Assembly (NCBI GenBank): GCA_963854835.1
Contig: OY978528.1
Span: 55,944,761 to 56,008,760 of the forward strand
From: Megamerina dolium
Taxonomy: Eukaryota > Arthropoda > Insecta > Diptera > Megamerinidae
Length of the DNA: 64,000 nt
Reading direction: 5' to 3'
Position numbers and translations under genes: made by a program. Shown piece by piece: positions 55,277-64,000 of the stretch. The notes beneath the pieces are model-generated. The model was not told where the DNA came from and searched no databases. It worked only from the letters and a program-made list of their open reading frames with translations. The first letter of the stretch is position 1. Every line of letters begins with the position of its first letter.

Positions 55277-55549
55277 GTGATACAAACATTCATACAAGTA
55301 TTCCTTCTTTTATTCTTCGCGATGCATAAAAAGAAATCGCTGAATAAACAAACATTTTACACGCAAACAAGTGATTTTATTTTATCATCAAGAAAGTTTA
55401 TGTGTGCTTTAGAGGACAGCACAAGTGCACCGCAAATCTATGTTTTGTTTTACACATCCGAGTGGCTTAACTGGGAAAAACTGTGCGGTGTTGATTTATG
55501 CGATCATAATAATAGTACATTTCATTGTGTTCATATTTCTGCTATATAA
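55277..55549 (+). CDS. Possible small secreted protein frame, unrecognised
   Basis: A 90-codon frame. It starts MIQTFIQVFLLLFFAMHKKK, a hydrophobic signal-like start, and later has MCALEDSTSAPQIYVLFYTS, WLNWEKLCGVDLCDHNNSTF and three Cys. An AATAAA lies shortly after it (about 55,577). In AT-rich DNA a frame of this length can arise by chance, and it overlaps the possible second exon of the minus-strand candidate. Confidence 0.2.
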   Translation: MIQTFIQVFLLLFFAMHKKKSLNKQTFYTQTSDFILSSRKFMCALEDSTSAPQIYVLFYTSEWLNWEKLCGVDLCDHNNSTFHCVHISAI

Positions 55550-55696
55550 AAGCAATGAGCACAAAAAACAGTTCCAATAAATATCGCAATCAAGTTGAGC
55601 AAAATTTTGAGCATTGTGAGTTATCACACCTGAGTATTTTCTTATATTTCGTTTTGCGCTTTTCCTCCACAAACAATGCTAACTCGTAATACTTAC

Positions 55697-55838
55697 ATGA
55701 TTTCGGCTCAAGCTCAACTTGTATGTCATATACACATAAGTAATATGTGTGAATGCGCCGTTGATGCTTTGCGTCGACTGCATTCTGAGCTAAAGACAAA
55801 AAGATAATACAAAAAACCAAATGATTGTATGATACCAT
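55697..55838 (-). CDS. Candidate first exon of a small secreted protein
   Basis: The frame starts MVSYNHLVFCIIFLSLAQNA at 55,838, followed by VDAKHQRRIHTYYLC and YDIQVELEPKS. This is a typical cleavable signal peptide with a likely cut after VDA. The exon ends at a consensus donor GTAAGT (55,691-55,696). A possible acceptor, AAAATACTCAG, about 67 bases further gives a fly-sized intron. The next exon could then continue with CVITHNAQNF-type sequence, or the frame may simply read through. No family is recognised. Confidence 0.3.
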
Positions 55839-55871
55839 GACGAAATAATTCCACCTGTTTGTATTGAACAC

Positions 55872-57009
55872 TTTAAAACTAATGTGATTATTGCAACTTT
55901 TGAATCAACCGTTATTTACAAAGTAAAATAAAACAGACAACGCGAATAGATATGATTGAGTATGCTAGAAGCTCAAACGCAGCAATATTCAAATGTAAAT
56001 GGGTATGGTAAATACTTGCACAAAGGCAAATGCGGTGGCATAAAAATATGCACTCGTGCAGTTCTCTGGTGTGCACATCGTTCACATTTGACTCTGAATT
56101 TAACGTATAGTAGTCGTAAACTGTATGAGCATTTTACTAGGTGTGGTTAAATCTGCTTACGATTGCAACTATACACGTTTATGTGTAATAAAGCATCACA
56201 CTGAAGCAGTATTGTATGTGCAAAACATCGCTGAAATAATAAAAAAAAAGTAAATAGTAAGAGAAAAAGTTTAACATGTTTCAATCACTTTTAAAATGCG
56301 ATAAACTATGATACAATACTAATGTAAAGTTTTTTGTTTTTGTAATGAGTCTCATTTTGTATATTTTTCTGCAGCATATTTTTAGGCATATGCAAAACTA
56401 AAATGTGCTACCAGATTTGAACGAAATGTTAAGCCCAACAATAGTGATATAACTTTTATACGTGGTTACAAAAAAGTTCACACCTAACCAAAGTAGTCGC
56501 AGCATCATTTCATTAAAATTTTCACGACAAATTCAACTTTTACCGAGTCATCAAAGATTCTTGTACTACTTGATATTCTCTTCTTTCTTACTCTCGACAT
56601 CTAAATGTTGTTTCGGTTTTTCCTAAAAGAGTACTGAGAAAAATCTTCTATTGTGCCGGTTTGAAGAGAATGTTTAGTTGAGGAGTCTTATTGCCACTGC
56701 CGAGTCATCAAAGATTCTTGTACTACTTGATGTTCTCATAACTCAATTAACACCAATACTTAAATTAATTGTTGTATTTGCCTTGGCGGGCTTTCTGGGT
56801 CGTTTTTGATACTGAAAAATTAAAGTTCAAATTTTAATTTCATTAATTTTTTACACATTTCGAAATTTTTCATGTCATCCTCCTTAATTAATTTTATTAA
56901 TATATACATAAATATAATTACACTACAAATCCAAACCAAAACAAAAAACATGTGTTAATAGCTACCTTCACAATGCTTATTACAATTACACTATTTTTTA
57001 ATTGGTTTA
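55872..57009. other. AT-rich spacer with a 39-bp direct repeat
   Basis: CCGAGTCATCAAAGATTCTT followed by GTACTACTTGATATTCTC at about 56,543 recurs at about 56,702 with one change. No gene is supported. Confidence 0.4.
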
Positions 57010-58602
57010 TTTTTATACCCTGCAGAATGCAATATGCAAGGTAAATTCATTTCGGTCAGGTGTTTGTGACCACTTGAAGGAATCTACGGAGATATAGAAA
57101 ATTATATATATTCGTGATCAACGTCATTTAAATTTTCGATCCGTCTGTCCGTCCATCTGTCACATGGCTGGTTCCCACGAGAACTTGAGCAAATATTGAT
57201 CTATTGTGACGAAATTTGGCATAAGTAACCTATGATCCAAGAGGGTATTGATATTAGGCATGATCGGCCAATAGCCACGCCCACACCAAGTATTCAAAGC
57301 GACTAACCTCGGAATTTTCAAAATTTTTAACTTAATATACCATTGAGAAAACAATATGTAGCAGATAGCGTTATATTATACTGCTACATAACCTTGCCAG
57401 AAATGGGCGAGCTACGCCTACTTTTTATAGTAGCCCCCATACAAAATGACTGAAATTCTTTTAAATTGAAACAGCTGTAACTTCTACAATCTTCTGTCTA
57501 GAATAACCATAATTGACACTTAGATTAACATGGTAGTCGGAAATAATATGGCAAAAAATATGGCACGCCCAATTCTTATTGGAGCTCCTATACAAAGTCG
57601 AGGGAATTAAACTAAAACTTTTAAGCTCCATAATTTACAAACCATTTAGCGTAGAACAACGAGATTTGAGTTATGAATTAGTATTGTAAGAGCATCTAGG
57701 CTCACAGAAAATTGGCGCACCACGCCTACTTTTTATAGTAGCCCCCATACAAAATGACTGAAATTCTTTTAAATTGAAACAGCTGTAAATCAGTGTGCCA
57801 CGCTTCCTCCTTCTTGGGTCTCCTATACAAAGTTGCGGAAATTAAAGAAAAAAGTTAACCGTCATAACTTGCAAACTATTCAGAAGAACCAGATATAAGG
57901 TATTAGCATTGTAAGAGCCACTAGACTCACAGGAAATGGACTCGCCACGCCCACTGTTTATAGTAGCCCCCATACAAAATGACCGAATTTCTTTTAAATT
58001 GAGATAGGTGTAACTTCTGCATCCTTCTGTCTAGAACAATCATAATTAATACTTAGGTTAATATGGTAGTGGGAAATAATCTGCCAAAAAATCAGCGTGC
58101 CACGCCCACTTCTTATTGGGACTCCCATACAAAGTCGAGGGAATTAAACAAAAATTTTAAGCGCTATAATTTATAAAATATTTAGCGTAGAACAACGAGA
58201 TTTAAGGTGTGGATTAGTATTGAAAAATTAATTGGATTTACAAGATAGAGGTAAGCCACGCCCACTTTTTATATAGCTCCCTTACTAAGCCTCGGAATTA
58301 TCTCAAAAAACTCCTTTAAATTATCTCTTTTAAAACCCCCATAACTTACAAAGTAATTCGTCAAAGTCAACAATATTTCGGTTGTAAATTAGTATTATAT
58401 GCAAAAATTGTTTCTCAAAAAAACTGACGAGCCACGCCTACTTCTTAATAATTCGTTTAATAATTCTTAATAATTCTTCTTAATTCGTAGCTCCCATACA
58501 AAGTAGTGGAAATAAAAGAAAAAGATGGAATTCGAGCAAACTTTTTATACATATATCTACATATGCAGGGTATAATTTGGTCGGCCCTAGCCGACTGTAA
58601 GG
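57010..58602 (+). repeat. Hairpin-ended dispersed repeat, copy E (near full length)
   Basis: It starts TTTTTATACCCTGCAGAATG and ends ATGCAGGGTATAATTTGGTC plus GGCCCTAGCCGACTGTAAGG. The same order of blocks as copy D is seen: a CCGTCTGTCCGTCCATCTGT block near 57,140-57,160, CACGCCCACACCAAG, then tandem units with AAATTGAAACAGCTGTAA at about 57,472 and 57,769 (again ~297 bp apart), then a shortened unit near 57,998. The unit number and deletions differ from copy D. Confidence 0.85.
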
Positions 58603-58632
58603 TCATTTTTAATTTTATAAAATGTACCAGAG

Positions 58633-58862
58633 CATACCGGCAGTAACAATTAGCCAAAGACCCTTCTTAAAAGAGCTCTGTGACAAAACTAAGTTGAAGT
58701 AATGTCACAAGGGTTCTGCCGTTCGGAACCGGTTAATATAAGTAGGTCCCTTCTAATGCTATCTAAATTTAACACGCACAACAGTATTGGGAGAGAAGCT
58801 CGGTGGTATCACAATGGACCTTTCTGGCCCAATTCTGTCCTCTCAGAGAGAGGGCAGCCACA
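58633..58862 (+). repeat. tRNA-derived SINE, copy 4 (body and tail)
   Basis: CCGGCAGTAACAATTAGCC, GAGCTCTGTGACAAAACTAA, TTCTGCCGTTCGGAACCGGT, AGTAGGTCCCTTCTAATGCT, GGGAGAGAAGCTCGGTGGTA and GGACCTTTCTGGCCC appear in the same order as in the other copies. The tRNA-like head is missing. The end is followed by ATAACGTAACATAACCTAAC. Confidence 0.8.
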
Positions 58863-59868
58863 TAACGTAACATAACCTAACCAGAGCAGACAAATGTTAT
58901 TACTACGAAAGACCATTTAACACCAAAAGCCATTTTTTGTTTGCTATTTTTACTTCAGTATTGTATGATACAAGCGCAAGCAATTAACATGCACTGTAGT
59001 ACTTAATAGAACCATCACAGATTTTGATCAAATATCAACGATTTGCTGTAATACGTAGCTGCCAAATATATTAATATATGAACACACATAGATATTTTCG
59101 AATTTTAATAGATTTTATTTATATATTTACTGTTTTTTTTTTTTTAATATTCTTTTTTGTTTTATTAAATAAGAAGAAAATATAGTTTCCTTTTTGATTT
59201 AACAAAAAATCCATTTCTATTATTTATTATTACATATTAAATAAAAACTAGTTACTAAAATAGAAGACAGTGTAATCATGAAATAGACTAAAGAAAAAAA
59301 ATCGGAAATAATAAAAGTTCTACTAAATCAAAAGTAAAAACAAAAGAATTAATGATAAACTTCATACAAAAGTACATTATGAACAACATTTGACAACTAT
59401 ACAATTACAAAACAGAAAGAACAGTAAGTAGTAACTTTTCCTACACATACATAGAATTTCATTTATAATTACAAACAGGAAAAAAAAACCAAAATATACA
59501 AATTTTACAAAAAACACAAAACGCGAAATTATTTAATTTATTAATACGCTTCTTGTTAGACAACGACAATCGGCCATATTGTCAAGCATAAGCCGCCTAC
59601 TCCTACTACTACTGCCAGCCATACTAAGTATTTAATAATAAATTTATTATCAACAAGAAATACAATTTACAAATGCGACACATTCGACATTTCAACAAAT
59701 TTTCATATTATATATTGAGATATCTATTAATATATATTTTTTCTCTTCCTTTTTTTTTTTTTCGTCTACATAAACATCATGGTAATCAGAGAGAATTACA
59801 TACATATGTACATACATTCATGCTTAGGAGTATTTTCGTTACAATCTCTTGTTTAATTAGTAGCGGAC
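58863..59868. other. AT-rich spacer, 3' side of the collagen/mucin gene
   Basis: Several AATAAA sequences on the minus strand (for example 59,643-59,648) could end the transcript of the gene upstream. Nothing else is supported. Confidence 0.4.
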
Positions 59869-60012
59869 ATGAATCTGGATCAGGAACAGGATCGTGATCG
59901 GAATCGGAATCATGATCGGGAACGGAAGCAGGACCGGAATCGATATCTGGATCTGAATAGTGATCGGGATCGGGATCGGAATCAGGATCAGGATCAGGAT
60001 CAGGATCGCATC
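59869..60012. repeat. GATC-rich hexamer minisatellite
   Basis: Imperfect repeats of GGATC(A/G) and GGAATC type. On the minus strand one frame reads Asp-Pro and Asp-Ser dipeptides, but a stop lies just upstream and no splice acceptor joins it to the gene. It lies 270-410 bases beyond the stop codon of the collagen/mucin gene, so it is probably 3' untranslated. Confidence 0.8.
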
Positions 60013-60281
60013 GTCGTCAACAGTGCGCCATTAGCAGTTCGATACTTCTGTGTGAAATCGGAGTCGATTCAGTGGTCGTGTCGTGATGTGGCGTATCTGC
60101 ATTAGAACGGAAGAGGATCGGAGTGGTCGGATTCTACAGGAAGCCAATGACCAAGGATGAGGATGAGGACTTGGACGTGATCGAGGATACGTGTAACTCT
60201 CACTGGAGATTGCACAAGATGTTCGGATGTGTGGAAGTGACTTTGTTGCTGTTGTTGTTTTGGAATGAAGTTTCGATGCGT

Positions 60282-62476
60282 CTAGTCCTTCTTTTCATCA
60301 GCAGCGACTGTTGCTGGTGTAGCTAACTTTTCGTCAGACTGTTTTGCGTCCGGTTTCGAGTCGTCAGTCGCTGTGGTCGTTGATGTCGTTTCAGTTTCTT
60401 TGTTTGTCGTTTTGGCTATCACCGAATCTACTTTATCCGCGGCATCTTTATTGGACGCCTTGGATGGTGCTAGCTTCGTTGTTTTTACCAACGCATCATC
60501 ATGTTTTGTCTCAGTCGTCTCCGTTTCTTTGTCTTTTGGTACGGTCGTCTCCGATAGTGCCGCTACTTCGTCCGTGTCCGCGTCACGTTTTTTTTGTAAT
60601 TTATCTGGTATATTCTGCGTGCATGAGCATGGGCACATGCATTGATCCTTTCGGTTACCTGAAAAGATAGAACTCAGCCCCAAATTGATGGGGGCTGGCT
60701 GCACACCTAACGGAAATGGATCAAGACTTTGGAAATTCTTTATGTTCTCGTCGCAATTGCCATAAGCTGATTCTGGCAATATGATTACAGGCATAAAAGC
60801 AATAACAGCACCTTTCGGTATTTTATCTGGTGCATAGCTGGCTGGATGACCGGGTGCATGTGGGAAAACTGGAATTTGCTGTAGTAGTGACATTGAGTTA
60901 GTTATGCTACCGAAATTTGTTTGTCCTCCACCAAAGCCAGGTATTGTGGGGAATTGTTGATTGTTGTTGTTCTTGTTGTTGTTGTTGATGGATGACGGAT
61001 TATTTTGATTATTATAGGAAGTTGTTGAGGTTGTTGTAGTCTTGGAGGAATGCGTCTTATCCGCATTACACGGGCAATAGTTGTCTGGGATCTGTGTGTT
61101 AAGGGTAGGACGAGGTGTTACATTATTGTTGTTATTGTTGTAGTTGTTATTATTGGAATAATGTGTATCGGTATGATGTTGTGTATTAGGGTTGTAATTT
61201 GTAGGCGTCTTCTCTGGATATCGGCCCTTGTTGCGCTCATAATTGTTGTTGTTGTTGTTGTTGTTGGTATTGGTGTTTACATATCTATCATTAGTGTTGT
61301 GATAGATATCTGTGTTGCCCTTATCTACAACTTGATTCTCATGTGGGAATGGATTACGACCGCCAGTATTCTCTTGTGTTGTTGTAGTTGTTGTGATTGT
61401 CTTATGTACGTTTTGGTTAGTGTTGGTCTGTGAATTTGGATACGTGTTTGTGTTTGTGTTTGTGTTTATGTTTGTGTGTGTATTTGGGTACGTATTGGTG
61501 TTAGGAGTATGTGTGTTGGTCGTCCCGATTCTATCGATATTGGAACCATATTTATTACCGTAATTTTGATTTGTATTTGTCGTTGTTTGTGTATTAGGAG
61601 GGTTCTTGTATCGGTTGTCCTTCTCAAAATTTGAACCGGGGTACTGATGCGTTGTCGTTGTGGTCGTAGTTATGTGTTTATGTTGATTATCATGTTGTGT
61701 CGTGGATGTTGGCGGATTCACAGGAACATAATTTTGGGAGGGAGGAGAAGAAGGAGGAATATATGTTAGTGGTGTTTTATTAACATTATTATTTTTATAA
61801 TTATTGTTATTGTTAAAATTTTGCTTATTTGTATTTGTTGTGGTGCTAGTTGTAGTGGTAACTTTCTTTTGTGTGTATGAATTATTATGTTCATAGTTTG
61901 GCACAAAAGATGTTTGCGTATTGGTGGTGGGTGTTGTTTTCTTTGATGATACATTATCTACTTGAAATGAGGATGAATTATAATGTTGCGTTATTTTACC
62001 AGGTTTGCCATTAGGTGGTAAGTAGCCGGGTGTATCCTTTACAGATAAGCGTGGATCTGTTGGGCGTGGGCTCGGGCGTGGACGTGGATAATTGTATCCT
62101 GGTGAACCAGGTCCGTGGCCGGGTGGTCCAGGTGGTCCAGGTGGTCCAGGTGGTCCGAAAGGACCGCCAGGTCCTGGTCTATCGGGTCCAGGTGGTCCAG
62201 GTGGTCCGGGTGGTCCAGGTGGTCCGTAGGGGCCAGGTGGTCCGCCGGGTCCAGGTGGTCCGCCGGGGCCTTTTGGTCCTCCTGGTCCGCCGGGTCCTCC
62301 TGGTCCGCCGGGTCCTGTACCACCTCCACCGCCTACACCACCGCCGTCTCCCTCACCGCCGACGCCTCCCTCGGGTCCTATAACATGTATATATGGTGGT
62401 GCTGGTGGACCAGTGGGGCCTTCAACATGAATATAACGACCAGAATCATCATGAACGTATTTGCTTTCTTTAATAC
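60282..62476 (-). CDS. Collagen-like and Thr/Asn-rich secreted protein, last exon
   Basis: The exon starts at an acceptor (ATCGTATAG, just above 62,476) and encodes 730 residues to the stop at 60,282. In order: a KESKYVHDDSGRYIHVEGPT segment and YIHVIGPEGG; a Gly-rich linker and about 65 residues of GPPGPP-type collagen-like repeats (about 62,115-62,315); a RPRPSPRPTDPRL proline-rich patch; a long Thr/Asn-rich stretch (TTTT, NNNN, TNTNTN) as in mucins, likely O-glycosylated. Next comes a non-repetitive domain with APDKIPKGAVIAFMPVIILP, ESAYGNCDENIKNF and a CMCPCSC cluster. The end is acidic (Asp/Glu/Lys/Thr). Non-coding strand frames over this region are shadows. The product is probably an extracellular matrix or cuticle/peritrophic-type protein (inference). 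I do not recognise a named family. Confidence 0.85.
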
Positions 62477-62962
62477 CTATACGATTTTGAAAAAAAATCA
62501 GAATAAGAAAAACAAAGGCAATGTATTAAATGGATGTATCATTTGCGATATTGAACTTCTACGACAATAATAATATTTTAGGATTTCGCAGTATTTTATA
62601 TAATCTACTTATGAAATGCATAATCTCTCAAAAGAGTTAATGTTTATCTGAGGTTAAGTTGGCATTAATTTACAATTTCTGCAAATGGAAACCCAAAGCT
62701 CGGATCGATCGTCTCATCCGATTTAAGCTACATATGTGTCCTTAAAAAAATCAACGAAATATGATGAGAAATAAGATAAGGTTTCAACTGGAAGTTTCAT
62801 GTATCCTCTCTCCGTACGTCGATATCTAATCACTTTTGAGATGTTGTTTGCTATTTTCGAAAAAAAAAATAACTTTTTAGCTTCTATAAAGTTTCGGCCA
62901 GGCAGAGATCACACAAATGTAAAGGAATGCTGAAAGCAGTTGCTTTTATTCTAAGGCAAATA

Positions 62963-63490
62963 TTAGATGTAGTAAAAGGAAATCCACTACTTTTCCAATA
63001 GATGGCTGTAGTAATTTGTATCTCGCGTTGTATAAGTGCGATCGGGTTACGCTAGATGGTGTTAGAAATAAACTTTTCAGGCAGTTTTGTGATTGCTGGA
63101 CTCAGTATTGTTTGAGCACGCGTCAAAGATGGACACCAGTACAGTGAAAATACGCCATATTTTACAGTTTTTCTTCGATTCGCAAGCCAGACGACTGAAA
63201 ATGTGAATAGTTTATGGTCCTGATACTTTAAGAGCCAATCACGTGCAATTTTGGTGTCGTCGATTACGTTCCGGTAATTTTGATGTCAAAGATAGGCCAC
63301 TCTCTGGAAGGCCAATTGTCGAAAATATCAATAAAATAATGGAAATCGTCGAATCTGACCGTCTGACCGTAAGCACTGTTTCTATTGCCCAAGAGCTCAA
63401 CATTGCACAAAAAAACCGTTTGGAACCATTTAAATAAATAAAACCTTCAATTTAATTCAAAAATAATGGATTTCCTTTTGCTACACCTGA
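62963..63490 (+). mobile_element. 528-bp deleted mariner with complete ends, in the gene's intron
   Basis: The inverted repeats TTAGATGTAGTAAAAGGAAA (left) and TCAGGTGTAGCAAAAGGAAA (mirrored right) match over about 30 bp, with TA on each side (62,961-62,962 and 63,491-63,492). It lies in the intron between the two exons of the collagen/mucin gene, on the opposite strand. The size and the coding remnant show a large internal deletion. Confidence 0.93.
63129..63437 (+). pseudogene. N-terminal mariner transposase remnant (mellifera-like)
   Basis: It starts MDTSTVKIRHILQFFFDSQA at 63,129. One in-frame stop follows KM. The frame continues VYGPDTLRANHVQFWCRRLR, SGNFDVKDRPLSGRPIVENI and IMEIVESDRLTVSTVSIAQE, then LNIAQKNRLEPFK and a stop. 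This is the DNA-binding half of a mellifera-like mariner. The whole catalytic domain is deleted, and the sequence passes directly into the 3' end. Confidence 0.9.
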
Positions 63491-63875
63491 TATATTGGCA
63501 AATATAGCTTTCAAGAAGCCTCAACGGATACACATTAGTTGAAATTACTCCTACGAAAATTTTGTATTCCTTTTTTTCGTTGAAGGAATTTCGTTGCAAT
63601 TCTGCAAGCATAATTGAAAATTATTGCTTTTATTCCAAAGCAGAGCAGAAGAGAAGCCTCCACAAAACCAAAATATATGAGGGGCAATTGCACCTACGAA
63701 GTCACACGTTTTTATTTTGAAATGTACGTACTTATTTTACGTTATACAGAGAGTGAAAATTCCATTCAGAGATGTTAGCATGAATGCCGAAATCAATGTA
63801 TTTAGAGATATTAAAAAAAAAAATCTGCGAAATACTGAAATCAATAGATTATCTATCGTGCAGATTCCAACTTAC

Positions 63876-63981
63876 CTTTATATCGACCATCATCATATTC
63901 ATATTTACCAAGTCCTATAAAAATATAAATAATAAAATTGCAGAAAGCAATTATTAGTACAAGGTTCATTTCCAATTTCAT
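63876..63981 (-). CDS. Collagen/mucin gene, upstream exon (start uncertain)
   Basis: The sure part is 63,876-63,914: LGKYEYDDGRYK, ending in a donor GTAAG at 63,871-63,875. Its one leftover base joins the next exon to give Gly, so the reading passes YDDGRYK-G-IKESKYVHDD without a break. The upper limit has two readings. Either a T-rich acceptor (ATTTTTATAG) starts the exon at 63,914 and the signal peptide lies beyond the window, or the frame continues to an ATG at 63,981 (MKLEMNLVLIIAFCNF, then IIYIFIG). That would be a signal peptide of its own and make the gene complete at 766 residues. I slightly favour the splice acceptor. Confidence 0.6.
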
Positions 63982-64000
63982 TACATTACATACGAATACA

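Noticed and set aside
59869..60105. Plus-strand frame rich in Asp-Arg-Asn-Gln repeats
   Set aside because: It is the shadow of a GATC-type minisatellite; there is no start context or other coding support.
61050..62570. Plus-strand Val/Ile-rich and Trp-Ser-Arg repeat frames
   Set aside because: They are antisense readings of the Thr/Asn-rich and collagen-like exon, which has matching splice phases on the minus strand.

Overview
This window is eukaryotic. It looks like nuclear DNA of a higher fly, most likely a tephritid fruit fly. The evidence is its strong AT richness, long (TA)n tracts, short GT-AG introns, several Tc1/mariner lineages and non-LTR retrotransposon remains. Four mariner elements are of the DD41D type known as 'rosa' from Ceratitis and other tephritids. 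The species is not determined. Nothing bacterial, viral or CRISPR-like is visible.

Layout: 1-4.25 kb is a pile-up of mobile DNA around (TA)n tracts: an RTE-like reverse transcriptase fragment, a decayed rosa-type mariner, then a Tc1 element with an open 339-codon DD34E transposase. 5.1-9.2 kb is a wrecked LOA-like retrotransposon with DUF4780-like, endonuclease, RT and RNase H remains. 13.1-15.6 kb is a second, different non-LTR element, split by a tRNA-derived SINE and a (TA)n tract. 15.6-21.7 kb is AT-rich with no firm gene. 21.75-23.04 kb is a second rosa copy. 23.4-46 kb holds SINE copies, three further mariner-type elements with recognisable termini, decayed mariners, LTR-like fragments, a 209-bp tandem duplication, and copies of a dispersed repeat with hairpins and ~297-bp internal tandem units. 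One copy of that repeat is split by a mariner. 57.0-58.6 kb is another long copy of the same repeat.

Two host genes are supported, both on the minus strand and both for secreted, low-complexity, probably extracellular-matrix or cuticle-type proteins. The first (47,958-50,146) has three exons whose splice phases agree. It encodes a 266-residue Tyr/Gly/Ser/Pro-rich protein with a signal peptide. The second (60,282 to about 63,981 or beyond) encodes a protein with a YxDxGRY-type N-terminus, a collagen-like Gly-Pro-Pro tract, a long Thr/Asn-rich mucin-like middle and a Cys-containing C-terminal region. A third candidate, a small secreted protein near 55.7 kb, is weak. Nothing shows the two main genes acting together; the shared type of product and the strand are the only links.

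The most interesting material is the open Tc1 element with doubled transposase-site-like repeats, the group of DD41D mariners, the hairpin-bearing dispersed repeat, the SINE family, and the collagen/mucin hybrid gene. I found no coherent new multi-gene system.
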